Positions 10,390 to 21,658 of a DNA stretch of 64,000 nt are shown one piece after another; within the stretch, counting starts at the first letter, position 1; every line of letters begins with the position of its first letter. Location: the NCBI GenBank assembly GCA_001414485.1, contig LLEY01000160.1, forward strand, positions 62,001-126,000, written 5' to 3'. The DNA is from Calycina herbarum (lineage: Eukaryota; Ascomycota; Leotiomycetes; Helotiales; Pezizellaceae). The notes below the pieces were generated by a model. That model did not search any database, had not been told where the DNA came from, and saw only the letters and a list, made by a program, of their open reading frames with translations. The translations under genes and the position numbers were made by a program.

Positions 10390-11453
10390 CTAACTAGACC
10401 TGTCTGTCTCTTGCACACTTTCAACATCCGCCTTCCCAGCCCAAACTTGAGCCACCCTTCCTCGTATCTCCTCACGAGCTGAAAGCGCCAGATATATAGC
10501 ATCCACAACAATCTGAACAACAAAAGTAAAGCCAACAACGTAGAAAGTGAGGACTCCGTCCCACTACAGCGAATTAGAATACATTCTTCTCGTTGACTTA
10601 GGAGCCGAGAGCAGTGAGTTGGGATAAAACTTGCTCCCAACCACTGAGATTAGGAGTTTGAAAGGGGACACAAAGGGAAAAGTTGCATACCGCGAAAGCA
10701 CCAGTCATGGTCGTGTGTATTCTAGTGGCGAAGGTGAAGAGGATAGGTACTATTATATTGACTGGGATGAGCCATTTAGGAAAAAGAGGTTTATCCTTTT
10801 AATCCATAATAATCACATAAGAGAAAACGAAATTTTGCACGATGAATATTGGCCAGGGCATCCTATGAGATTTCTCGTCAGAGAAATTATTCGATCGGTT
10901 TAAATTAAATCGATTGGCAAAAAGAACACTCACAAAGTCACGATCCCGAAGAAGTCATTCAAAGCTTGAGTGATTTCCGCAGGCCTGTCAGGGCGGAAAG
11001 ACGTAACGCAAAGTACCACAGGGGGTAAGATGAAGGTCCAGACTCCAGCGGCGGCTGATGCTAATTGCATTTGGTGGATTAAATAGGGGAGGTTCGGGAT
11101 TCGTCGCATCTGATTTGAGATTGCGGATGAGAAGGGGAGGTAGAAACCTCCGGAGATCATGAGGATAGCACCTCCAGCACGAATGCGAATGATGCTGTCC
11201 TTGTAGTCTGAAATGTTTTAGCAAGTGCCAAAAACTGCATGTTAAAAGGAAATCCTCTACAATGTGAAATAGTCTCAGCATCCCAGGTAGGCTTCGGCGG
11301 AGGAATAAACCCAGCAATAATAAAAGCCAAAATAAACATGATTCCTGCCTCCGCACCACAAGCAGCGCAGTAGTACTGAATAGCTGTATTTCCTAACCAC
11401 CATGAGCGAGCAAGGGGCTTGGTGTTGCGACCAAAGAAGCCATTGATGTCCAT
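10390..11453 (-). pseudogene. Four-helix fungal integral membrane protein gene with in-frame stop
   Basis: Four exons can be joined with good splice sites: 11261-11453, 10934-11207, 10691-10862 and 10390-10563 (introns of 53, 71 and 127 nt). They give a 270-residue frame. The protein starts MDINGFFGRNTKPL and has hydrophobic segments near residues 35-55, 80-95, 110-130 and 150-170, then two more. The exon-junction residues (DFFGIVTLMPWP and GAFAWDGVL) restore a continuous, family-like sequence. I recognise it as a conserved but unnamed membrane protein family of filamentous ascomycetes. A TAA at 10799-10801 interrupts exon 3 at codon 177, between IIMD and KDKPLFPKW. The frame and conservation continue afterwards, so this looks like a recent nonsense mutation (for example from CAA) or a sequencing error, not decay. 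Confidence 0.65.
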
Positions 11454-12460
11454 AGTAAGTGCGGAAGAGAAGTTTTGAGTATTAACGAGGAAAGAAAGAA
11501 GATAATGACGGTGATGGCGATGAACTTGATAATGTCCCTTATATATCTATACAAGTCCATAGACCATGATGTGCAGTCACCTCATTGTCACTCTGCAGTA
11601 CGTCCTCTTCATATCTCAAACCTGGATTCGCCAGCAGACATTAATTGCACCTGGACACTTCCAAACGAGGTTATACATGTTGATATGAGCATGTGAAAAG
11701 TTGACAAAACTAGAAACTCCTTATACAACCCATCCCCCAGATTCGAAAACTCACATCTCATGGACATATTGTTTCGCCCCACCCAATAAGAATTCTGATC
11801 TTGTTCAAAGGCATCTTATGGTTCCACCTTGCTGTTTCCAAGTTTTTCATTTTGCTGTGAGGTTCCTCGTCCAGATATAACCCCGAAACTCCTAGCGACA
11901 TCTCCACCACGGACAAAGCCTCCGGAAAATAGAAAAAACTTCCCACATTTACACGATCCAGATTAGGTCCTTACCGCAGGGGGAAGATTTAGAAATGGTT
12001 CCTAGAATTTTTGCCAGTGTTGAGAAAGACTATGAATTTGCGGATTCTCGGAAGCGAGGTAACTTCCCATATCCGATCTGGGTAATGGATTGGGACTTGA
12101 TGGGCGGTGTTAGTTAGAAACTCCTTGTACAGGCGTTTCCCCCTGATGTAGCAGGATTACTTGCACGTGGTGGAATTGATGATGGTTATTTCATTCTAGT
12201 GAAGGTGAGCAGAATCATTCAAGAACAAGGAAGAATACCGTCAAGATCAAAGTGGCAGGAATCGAGTATATTATTACTCCCTTGCCCTGATGTGACGCTA
12301 CCTTTTGCGAGTAACAACCATCAGAGGCCAATCAATTAACTTGTCTTTTTCCTTTTTCCACTTCCCTCGCACAACTCTATGAGCCATACAGCATACTCCA
12401 CCCCAACTTGAAAGTCATCAATCATGGCTCGTCAATGTCTTCCGCAAACAGATAACCCTT
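11454..12460. other. Intergenic, no gene recognised
   Basis: Upstream of the membrane-protein gene and downstream of the deadenylase gene. No ORF with recognisable features and no repeat seen. Confidence 0.45.
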
Positions 12461-14911
12461 TCAAGAGAACGAACTCTCAATGGTACCCTCACCCAGATCA
12501 CAAACTCCACCCTCAACAGCCATAACTCTCAACTTGTTAACGTACGCATCCCAGAATGGACTGCTACTCGCAGGCATAACCCACTCATTAGCCTTGGTCT
12601 CCCCCGCCGCATCTCCATTCACATCCTCAACCCCAGACCCAAGATCCCCATCATCATCATCCTCCTTATGATCAAGCAACAAGGAGAAGGAATTTCCCTG
12701 AAGCTTGCGGGCAAGCCATGCGATAGGGAGATGCTCTTCACCATCAGATTCGGATAAACAACCACGCTCTCTGTTTGGATCTAAGTAAACGCCTCCTTGG
12801 TCGTCGTCGGTGCCGGGGCTGCTGCTAGGATCGGAGTCTTGTTCTTGGAGGCTTGCCTTTCGCTCTTGGTAAAGCTTGGAGGAGAGCTTGACAAACAATT
12901 CGGCGGTCATCCAACCTGTTACTTGTTAGCAAAAGGAATTGTGAGGCTTTTTGTGGCGGTGGAACCATTTATCTCGGAGAATCACTGATTGTTCCAGACC
13001 ACTTCGCATAATATGAGATATTGTGCGAGTTGGCCTCGAACAATCAGCATTTAGACTTTGTCATTCTTCCAGATCGTTCGTACAATAGAAAATCAAATAT
13101 TGGTGAGTACTTACTATCGTAACCAGCCTCATGATCCATCGCCGAACCATAACGGGTATGCGCCTCATGTAACGCAATCATAGGTTGATGGATCTTCTTA
13201 AAAGGTTCTAGAAGCTCCCTAAGACCAGATCTAGAATGCGCAAACTCTTCGCTCTGAGTAGCAAGATATTTGGTATCGAAGACGGTTGGAAACAACTCAT
13301 TGATGTCCTCTTGGAAGTGTTTAACATTGGTTGGAAGAGCGCCGATGAAGGTGTTGTAGATGAATCCAAGATCAGTGAACAAATTGTGACCAACAATGAT
13401 TTGTTTCTTTGTCTTGAGCTTCTTGGTGATGGCTTTGAGCTCACGAGTAAGCTTCTGAATGAGGTTTCTATCTGGCATTTCGTCGCCCTCTCTGTAGAAC
13501 CAAAGTGGGTCGATGTTAATCAGATCACCTCCAGCTAGTGCCTCGAATATCCAGCGTAAACCAGTTTGCTTTGCAATAGCGAGCTCGAACTTCTGATCTC
13601 GGTTCTTTTGTTCCTGGAAGGCGTCAGCATAAATAATAGAAACACACCCTCTTCCCAATTACTCCAAAGAGTATAGAACAATTGCAGATATTGTTCGAGA
13701 CGACTTAGAAGAATCAAGAAATTGAGTTTCCAATTCTCCTAAACCTTCTCGAATAATGGTATTATTGTCCCAGAAGGTTTGGAACAATCACGAATTCTCT
13801 TAAACCTCCTCCAAATATAGCAGGTGTACTTAAGGAAGCCTGTTTCTTACCTCTGCCTCCCGCTTTGGATTCAACTTGACAACTTGCATAAATGCCCCTC
13901 CATTCCTGGCGAAAGTACGTAGTCCTGAAAACTCGCTGCGAACAAGTTGGTGGACCAATCGGCGTTGGTAAGAAGAAAGGGTTGCAAGGTGTGAGCCAAT
14001 GTTAACAAAGTCGGTTTGTGTCTAAGAAAGGAATTAGTCTTGTCCGATTAAAAGAGCTTGCAAATGTGCGGTAGTAAACCCGTGCCTTCCTATAGCTCTT
14101 ATTGTTCCAACTTTCTAGGGAAATGCAAGGTAATAACCTAGACACTTGGAACAATTTCAAATATTGGCCCAGGTGATTTGGAACAATGAGGTTCAATTGT
14201 CCCAGAGTATTTAGGGCAATGAACCAAATTGTACCAGAAATTTAGAACAACGAGCTATTTCCGACCAGTGAGAAAATTGCGACATACCTTAGTATCTTCC
14301 ACCCATGCAGTAATAGTTCTTCGCGCCTCCCGATAAAAAGCAAGGGCTTCAACATCAGAGGCCGGAACAACCATATCAGGAATCGCAGCGCGATCATTCC
14401 GACTCTTGTATTGCTCACGAACAACAGCTTCTTCATTCCGACCCAAATAAGGAACCCCATGCGTGAACATCCTACCAAAGTCGAAGTTGTTCTTCATCAA
14501 AAATTCACAGGAGCTGGTGTTGAAACACACGTCACGCTCAAGCTTGAGGTCAGCCCGGAGAGCCTGGAGAGGAGTGACGAAGAAATTGTATGGTCGGGCG
14601 AGATAGAAGTCTGGAAAGGGTGGTTAGCTGGGCACGACGATGGTGAAGTAGACGGATTTCGGTGATATACCTCTCTCTTTGTCCTCCTCCACGATGGTGA
14701 TGCCAATCTGGACCATCGCGTAGGTTTCCGCAGCCTCTTTCATGTCCTCATAGAATTCTTGCAAAGATGGCTTCCCAGCTTTTCGTTGGCCGGAGGCTGG
14801 CTGGGTTGAGATTCCGCTCATCTCCAGATCGATTGTGATGAAGGAGGCATTTGAAATATGCTTGAGGATGGGCAACAACTGCCTCTTGAAGTTGTCGGCG
14901 TCAACATCCAT
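12461..14911 (-). CDS. PARN/CAF1-family poly(A)-specific ribonuclease (deadenylase-like)
   Basis: Five exons: 14671-14911, 14288-14610, 13851-14021, 13115-13613 and 12461-12915. They give 562 residues; the junctions restore frame exactly. The DEDDh exonuclease signature is present: Asp28 and Glu30 in IDLEMSGIS, an Asp in GHNLFTDLGF in the middle of the protein, and the His-Asp pair in HEAGYDSWMTAELF. The exonuclease domain is split by an insert, as in PARN. The C-terminal 80 residues are acidic and low-complexity. Known family role: 3'-5' removal of poly(A) from RNA. The start ATG has a good context (GCAAAATGG) and coincides with the usual family start. Introns 2-4 are 266, 237 and 199 nt, much longer than others in the window, and are filled with arrays of a palindromic repeat described separately. 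Confidence 0.85.
12988..13086. repeat. Palindromic 25-bp repeat array in deadenylase intron 4
   Basis: Units at 12988-13012 and 13020-13044 (32 bp apart) and a third at 13063-13086. Each begins ATT(G/C)TTCC or close to it and ends in (T)ACAAT, GAACAAT or CATAAT. They are members of the dispersed family also seen at 14101, 33513 and 40886. Confidence 0.65.
13658..13818. repeat. Palindromic 25-bp repeat array in deadenylase intron 3
   Basis: Units at 13658-13682, 13690-13714, 13733-13757, 13764-13788 and about 13794-13818, mostly 31-32 bp apart. The best unit (13764-13788) has arms ATTGTCCCA and TTGGAACAAT. Confidence 0.7.
14101..14252. repeat. Palindromic 25-bp repeat array in deadenylase intron 2
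   Basis: Five units start at 14101, 14132, 14163, 14196 and 14228, so the period is 31-33 bp. Each is about 25 bp with near dyad symmetry, for example ATTGGCCCA ... TTGGAACAAT at 14163-14187. The array closely matches that at 40886-41006 over its full length. Confidence 0.8.
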
Positions 14912-15923
14912 TTTGCCAATTGTTTCCTACAAGAAACAAACCTTGCCTGGAGGGGTCAACGATATGGCTCAAGCAGGAATAAAGCTCCCAGTGATGTGGG
15001 TGTGAAGTCGCGTGCAAGCTCCGACGCGTGGAGAGAAATATCAGGTTGCGGTTGGGGAGTTCAAGCTCAAGCCGCAAGAGCGATTGAATGGGTGAAGAGC
15101 AAGGCCGACCAGGCCAACCAGACCGACCAGACCGATCGGTGAACAAAGGTGAGGGAAAAGGCTGCGAGAAAATTTATACTTGTGTATGAGAAGCATCCAA
15201 TTGTATTTGAAAACTGAGGTGGCCAGGAGTCCTCTGTTGGGAGTGCAGCAGTCGTGACTGAGGGGGAAGTTGGGAACCTCAATTTGTAAAAAATCATGAA
15301 TCATAGATCAGAAGAAGACGAGGATTATTCTGAAAAGTGAATAGGAAAGATCAGTTATATACAAATCTAACGTTTGCAGCTGTTTTACCAGTCATGCCCT
15401 GATTGTTGGCATGAAAGGTTTGGGTTTGTAGGTCATGGTGAAGTTTATCACCAAATTGCCACTTCAAAGCAGTAAAGCAGGCTCTTGTCAAAGTGACATT
15501 TAAGGTCATTACTCTACTTAAAAGCATTCGCCTAGATAACTTGAGACAATTGAAGCAGATTGTCCTAGAGATCTAGATTGATGTTTTTAATGATTCTAAT
15601 ATTTCTTGAACAACAACAGCTATTTACAAGCTACCGATTCCGTAAAAGTGGCATATTCAACCAAGGTTGATGCCAGATTTATGCAAGGAACCACGAACCA
15701 GAGCTCTCATTTCCAACCAATCAAACACGTCCAAAGTTGGAGGTTCCTCCCTGAAAATTTTGAGCCTCGGCTCCTTACTCTTCGGCTTTCACATTCAGCC
15801 AAGGGCGGGTGTTGTCCATCGCGAACTTCATTCCTGACGTTTCCCGTCCCTCTCCCTCTCCCTCCACCGCCCACCCATCCAACATCTCTCCTTGCTCCCC
15901 ACAGAGAGGGCCTCACAGCAAGT
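14912..15923. other. Divergent intergenic region (deadenylase / Pex26-like)
   Basis: Shared upstream region of the minus-strand deadenylase and the plus-strand Pex26-like gene. It contains a short GACCAGACC-type tandem (15104-15140) and CT-rich stretches (15840-15900) just upstream of the latter's start. The long open frame before 15924 is taken as 5' leader. Confidence 0.45.
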
Positions 15924-17334
15924 ATGGCCTCCTCTATCGCGACAACCCTCAGTCCAACCAGAGAAACCCTCTCCTCATCTCAATTGCTATCCTCGTCCAT
16001 CTCCTCCCTCTCAAACTCCACCTCTTCCTCCCGACACTCCAGTTCCCAAATCTCCAAGATCTACAAACAATCCTCGACATTGTTCCTCACGCGTCGACTG
16101 CCCGAATCCTTATCCACCATATTACCTGTCATCACCCCGCCCAATTTTGAAGATACCGGGGTCGAGAACGAGGTCGCGCCCGTTGCGAAGGCCAGTCGGA
16201 CAACGAGGATAAAAGTCTGGAGTTTATATCTGACAATCTTGAATGCGGTCGCGGAACTGGATCCAGACGAGGGGAAACAGGCCTTTGGGAGTTCGGATTG
16301 GAGAGCGTTAGTGACCAAGGTGCGGGACGGAGAGGTGTGGGAGGAGGTGGTGAAGAATGGGTATGGAGGGGTTGAAGGGGATGTTGATTCGGATGTTGTG
16401 ATCAATTTGTATGTCCTCCTTTCCTATTCTCCCTAACCCTCAAATATACTGATAATTATCCAGAGCAACCTTGCTCCTCGCCCACGCTCGCACCCAAAAA
16501 ATAAATCAAACACGCCTCGAAACCTACCTCGCAGCCTCCACGCAACCTAAGCTCGACATATCCTCGCGAATGCAAGACCACGCCCGCACCCATAAACGCT
16601 CCACTACCGCAAACGGAACCGACACCCCCCGCGACCTTAACGCCCGTGTAAAAATCTTAGAAATCTATACCCTCCATGTCCTCCTCAAAAACAACGAATG
16701 GGACTATGCCCGAGAATTCATATCCATCTCCGCAGTCCTAGACGAAGAACGACGAGAAGCATTTTTGCAAGCACTTCAAACATTGCAAGATGAACATCAT
16801 GAAGCGGAGCGAAGAGAGAAAGAAGAACGGAGGTACCAGGAAGAACAACTTAAAAAGGATATCGAAGACGCGCGGCGTCGGCGATTAGAAAACGAGCAGC
16901 GAGAACGGAAACGAGAAGAGGAAGAGAAATTACGGCGGGGAGGAAGTGAAATCGATTACGGAGTGGAAGAAACACGTCCTGGGACTGCTCGATCGACCAA
17001 GGCGGATTCGAGTAGGGGTTCTATAAAAGGGTCGAGGAAACAGACGACTACTTCTCCGCCTGCTGCTGCGACGAATAGGAAATTACCTCCTCCGGGCATG
17101 TTGACGAGGATGAGCACTATTATATCTAATATCCGTACTCTGATTTTGCAAAACATGGTAGGTGGTTTTAAAACTCGACCGATGTTTTTGTTGCAGATGT
17201 TGGCGTTTATTATTGGTATCCTCGTCGTGGTTAGTCGGAAAGAAGTCAAGACTCGCATCCGCAATATCATGGCTGCTAGTTGGGGAAAGCTCAGTGGCAC
17301 TGTGAAGATGGGCGGGAAGGTTTCTTATATTTAA
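15924..17334 (+). CDS. Pex26/Pex15-like tail-anchored peroxisomal protein
   Basis: Two exons, 15924-16408 and 16464-17334 (55-nt intron), give 451 residues. The N-terminal Ser-rich segment is followed by a helical region with [18 protein letters not shown], which I associate with fungal Pex26 proteins. A strongly charged coiled-coil (about 265-325, rich in E, R and K) comes next. A single hydrophobic segment (about 399-420) lies near the C-terminus and is followed by a basic tail, as in a tail-anchored protein. Known family role: anchoring the Pex1/Pex6 AAA complex on peroxisomes. The in-frame ORF extends upstream to 15606, but the ATG at 15924 gives the natural N-terminus. The family call rests on remembered motif and architecture only. 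The gene is convergent with the lectin gene. Confidence 0.6.
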
Positions 17335-18004
17335 TTTTCCCGGCTCAACCGACCTGATTGGGTTGAATAATAATTAATGATGCGCATGATGTGGTTCCCT
17401 AGGGAAACTTCTGGGGACCAAGAATGATGGGACTAGGGTTAAGTGATGGAAGTGTATGATATTGTGAGTAAGTGAGCGACGTCCTTTTGTATATACGGGG
17501 TTTTATGGGTGTTAGGCGCTCTCTTTCTACTAGGGAGTCGGGAAACAAAGTTAAGAATGAAGTTGAGTGAGGAAGTTTAGGAATCCTGGATTGGGATAAG
17601 AAGACAAAAGGAGACGAGCTCCCCGTAAGGGAAACTATTAATGAAAATTCATTATGATTTCCATTTTCCATTTTCAAAAAGTGAGGAATCACAAATTTGG
17701 TTTGGTTGGATTTTGGCCGAGCCAGAGTTAAATAACTGACCCTGAAGGAGTTAGGAACCGTGCACCAACTTCCATAGCTTCATCGCAATCAAACTTATAT
17801 TTCGAGATTTCAAACATTTTCTAAAAGGTTCATGTATTCATATCTGTATCCCATACAACAACAAAAAACAAAGTATCCATTCCGCTAAGAGAAGAATTAC
17901 AAAACATCTAATCCCCACCCTCCTCATAACCCAGGTGATCTAGGGAATAGGCATATAAATACAAAGTTCTTCCCATCCTCTCCTTTTTCATTGATTTCAA
18001 TTCC
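17335..18004. other. Convergent intergenic region
   Basis: 3' flanks of the Pex26-like gene (plus) and the lectin gene (minus). No coding signal seen; the ORF 17399-17692 on the minus strand has no features. Confidence 0.5.
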
Positions 18005-19428
18005 TCACAAATACTTCTTAGGGCCATTCGCCTTTCTCCTCTTATAAAGGATATAAGCACCCACAACCACAACCTGACTAGCCACAACAACCAAAAAGAA
18101 TTTCCCCAACCCAGTACCGGTTTTGGCAAGGGTACCGATCATACTATGATGGGTATCTCTAACTGCTGTTTTGAGACCTGACATGTGTTGATTTAAAGCT
18201 TCATGGAGATCGGCCTTGGTAGCTCGGACATCGGAGTGGATATCTTTAAGGACGTTGGGTGTGCCTTCTTGGATCTTGATGGAAGCCTCCATACTATGGA
18301 GTTTAGCCATAAGAGCATCATGTCGACGCGAGGATTCAAGTTGGAATTCATTAAAATCACGGTTTATAGTTGAGATATGCTTCATCATTATCTGAAGACG
18401 GTTGTGTAAGTCGGCAAATTGCTCAGCAGAGCTGTGGAATTGAGAGGCGGGTGCTTCTTCGCTATAAGAAGGGATGTCTGAGTTCTGCTTCTTGGCTTCT
18501 TCTTGCTTTTGCCCAATTGGTTTCTGGGTTTCTGGCTGCGCGGGGGTGTCGGCTGCTGCGTATTTTGCGTCTTCGTGGATGGCGTTTTGGCCTGCGGCGT
18601 CGGGGGCGTGGTTATCAGTCGTGGTGACAAATTTGAAGACCTCGAAGGAGTCGGGGTTTTCTGCTGAGGCGGCGGAGATACCGAAGAAGTTTCCTAGGGG
18701 GAGCTTGACTTTTGTGGATTCGAAACAGTCGTTTCCGTCTACTGTTACTTTGAAGGACTTGTCGGATTGACGAATGGCAATTCGGGATGGGCGTCCTAGG
18801 TTTCGGAAGGAATAGGTACAGTGTCCGAATGCGAGACTGTCTACACTGTGATGGGATTTGTAGTCTGCGCTACCGTCGTTGAGGAAACCTCTTATGAACC
18901 CGCCCTGTGATATCGTTAACTGGGAATTCAATTGTGTGATAGAGGGTCATTACTGATCCCGCATACTGATCTACAACAAGCGCAAATCCGTCAAACTTCC
19001 CAACTGTGTATATGCTCGATGTGCCAACAACGTCCTTTCCGTTATTGACATACCATATGTTCATGTTTCCTCCTCCTCTTTCTGGTCCTGTTGCACGGAA
19101 ATCGATATCGACTGTCCATTGGGAATGTACCAGAGCACTTTCTGCCCACACTGCTCCTCTCTGATTTCCTGGTACTGGAGGGGTGAGGACTAGTTTGTTG
19201 GAGAGGATTTCGGGAGGGTCTGGTTTCCCTATGATGTGCCAGTTTGGTACTGCTCGAGCATTGGGTGATATTCTGGGAATTGTTAGCTGAAGAACAACAA
19301 TTGGGTATAAAGCAGTAGACTTGCTTTCCATTATGACCAAAACTCAATTCGTTGCTGAGATATGTAGCTTGCGCCGAGGAGAACAACAAGGCTGATGCCA
19401 GCGCCAGCAAGGAAGTAGAGAAGACCAT
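18005..19428 (-). CDS. L-type lectin, ERGIC-53/Emp47-like cargo receptor
   Basis: Three exons: 19325-19428, 18954-19272 and 18005-18904, giving 440 residues. A signal peptide (1-21) precedes an L-type lectin domain (about 25-235) with LSFGHNG, IWYVNNG, GKFDGFALVVDQYAGSGG and SHHSVDSLAFGHC. A helical coiled-coil stalk follows (about 295-395), then one membrane span (about 408-427) and a short basic cytosolic tail ending KKYL, a dilysine ER-retrieval signal. Known role: cycling between ER and Golgi to carry glycoprotein cargo. The first intron (19273-19324) has a GC donor (GCAAGT) instead of GT; only that choice keeps the frame and the conserved sequence. The second intron is 49 nt. Confidence 0.88.
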
Positions 19429-19567
19429 CTTAAGTAAATGCTCTACTTAACCTAGAGAATGAAGTAGAGAGACGGGTATAAGTAATGTATGCAAGAGTCG
19501 CACATAAGATTGTTATGTGCAATGCAGTAGGAAGACACGCTGGCGCTTCTGCCAAAGTGTTTCCTGG

Positions 19568-19877
19568 CTATTTCAATTCGTCTGCTGCGTCTGTACTTCC
19601 CCGGCCTGGATCCTTCTTAAGGACAGCTTGCGCAACCGTTCGCACAATATCCGTGACGCAGTAAATGGCCACCACCCCAAATATCAGATTCCGAATTGGT
19701 TTTCCTAGACTGGCGATGGAGGGACCGATGTTTATGGTAAAAGTATGAGAAACAAAATGCTTGACGGCGATTTCGGTGGGCATAAATGCTGCGTCCATGA
19801 TCTGCTGCTGGAGCTGTTTGGCGGTTTGAAGCTCTCCCCAAGGCTGTCCAATGGAGGGAGAGAATGCGAGAGGACCC
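19568..19877 (-). CDS. Small membrane protein ORF, 5' end uncertain
   Basis: The C-terminal 76 residues from an internal Met at 19798 read as a plausible protein: MDAAFMPTEIAVKHF, then a hydrophobic segment (GVVAIYCVTDIVRTVAQAV) and a hydrophilic tail. The frame opens upstream to an acceptor-like CTGCAG at about 19878. I could not find a convincing first exon. Any upstream exon would lie within about 100 bp of, or antisense to, the first exon of ALG8 (19984-20060). Function unknown. It may be real and tightly divergent from ALG8, or a fragment. Confidence 0.4.
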
Positions 19878-19983
19878 CTGCAGTGAGAAACGTCGGGACG
19901 GCCCTCCGTGCGAGCGACGAAAACACCACGAATAATAAATCACCCCCAGGACCAAGTACAACCAGAGCTTGGGAGATGCCTCA

Positions 19984-21658
19984 ATGGCAGACTTATACCC
20001 CTCCATAGCACAATGTGCGGTTGTAGCCACCGCCTTCAAACTGCTACTCTTCCCTGCATAGTAAGTCCGCCCAATTGAGAGCTATGCTATGAGCGCGAAC
20101 TAACAGCTAGCAGTAAATCCACCGACTTCGAGGTTCACAGAAATTGGCTGGCCATCACGAATAGCTTGCCGGTGCAGGAATGGTACTTTGAAAAAACCTC
20201 GGAATGGACTCTCGATTACCCTCCCTTCTTCGCCGGTTTCGAATGGATCCTCTCCCAATTTGCGAAATTGATAGATCCGGAAATGTTGAAGGTGTCCAAT
20301 TTGGGTTATGATAGTTGGCAGACCATATACTTTCAGCGGGCAAGCGTTATAGCTACGGAATTGGTGCTGGTATATGCGCTTTCTCTGTAAGTGGAGATTT
20401 GGTTATGGTCGATTTGTATAGGGGCATAAGGGCTCTAGCTGACATAGACCAAAGCTTCGTAAAATCCGCACCACACGCATTAAAACGCCCTTCCCACGCT
20501 GCTGCTCTCTCCCTTCTTCTCTCGCCTGGACTTCTGATAATTGATCATATCCATTTCCAATACAATGGTTTCATGTACGGACTTTTGATTTTGTCCCTGG
20601 TTTTGGCAAGAAAGAAGTCGACCACTCTAGCGGGTGGACTACTGTTTGCCATTTTATTGTGTTTGAAGCACATTTACCTATACCTTGCACCCGCATACTT
20701 CGTATTTTTATTGCGAGCGTACTGCCTCGGGCCAAAATCAATTTTCCATATTCGATTTGGTAATGCGATCAAGCTCGGTACAGGGATTATTGCTATTTTT
20801 GGGGCTGCCTTTGGGCCTTTTGCTTATTGGGGTCAGATACCCCAATTGATGAGTAGATTGTTTCCATTTTCTCGAGGACTTTGCCATGCCTACTGGGCTC
20901 CAAATATCTGGGCAATGTACTCATTCACTGACCGAGTCTTGATCTATGGTGAGTAAAAATCTGGACTATTTTGTTATTAAACTAAGTATATACTAGTTGG
21001 TCCTCGACTTGGTCTGGCAGTAAATCAAGATGCAGTAAACAGCGTAACCCGAGGTCTCGTAGGCGACACCTCTTTCGCAGTCCTACCAGAAATCACCGCA
21101 AAGACAACCTTCGCATTAACCCTCTTATTCCAGATCATCCCCCTAATCAAGCTCTTCTTTGATCCAACCTGGGATACCTTCATCGGCGCAGTAACCCTCT
21201 GCGGCTATGCCTCCTTCCTCTTCGGCTGGCACGTCCACGAAAAAGCCATCCTCCTCGTTATCATCCCATTCAGTCTCATCGCCCTCAAAGACCGACGCTA
21301 CCTCGGTGCCTTCCGCCCCCTCGCAGTAGCTGGTCATGTCTCACTCTTCCCTTTGCTTTTCACGGCTGCGGAATTCCCTATTAAAACTGTTTATACGATT
21401 TTCTGGCTTGTGTTATTTCTTCTAGCTTTTGATAGACTTGCGCCGGCTAGTAGTCGCTCGAGGATCTTTTTGTTTGATAGGTTTACACTGCTGTATATTG
21501 CGGTTAGCATTCCGTTGATACTTTATTGCAGTCTTTTGCATGGGGTGATTTGGGGAGAGAGGTTTGAGTTTTTGCCGTTGATGTTTACGAGTTCTTATTC
21601 GGCGGTGGGGGTGGTGGGGAGTTGGATGGGGTTTTTGGTCGTGTATTTTACTAGTTAG
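19984..21658 (+). CDS. ALG8: ALG8-type dolichyl-P-glucose glucosyltransferase
   Basis: Four exons: 19984-20060, 20114-20386, 20455-20948 and 20997-21658, giving 501 residues with clean junctions ([41 protein letters not shown]). The protein is polytopic with about ten hydrophobic segments. Family motifs include [43 protein letters not shown] and [16 protein letters not shown]. Known role: ER-membrane transfer of the second glucose onto the lipid-linked oligosaccharide Glc1Man9GlcNAc2 before N-glycosylation. The acidic residues of the luminal loop (Asp in [10 protein letters not shown]) match the GT-C fold. The exact acceptor of intron 2 (at 20454) was chosen because it preserves frame. Confidence 0.9.

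Noticed and set aside
10691..10862. An extra intron to remove the in-frame TAA in the membrane-protein gene
   Set aside because: The only GT...AG pair around the stop would shift the frame and create new stops.
14101..14252. CRISPR array, because of regular palindromic repeats with short spacers
   Set aside because: Spacers are only 6-8 bp, the units are degenerate, and the array lies in a eukaryotic intron without any cas-like gene.
15606..15923. In-frame upstream extension of the Pex26-like gene
   Set aside because: The extension is low-complexity and unlike the family N-terminus; the ATG at 15924 starts the conserved part.
16956..17300. 114-codon minus-strand ORF opposite the Pex26-like gene
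   Set aside because: It is the antisense shadow of a well-supported coding exon.
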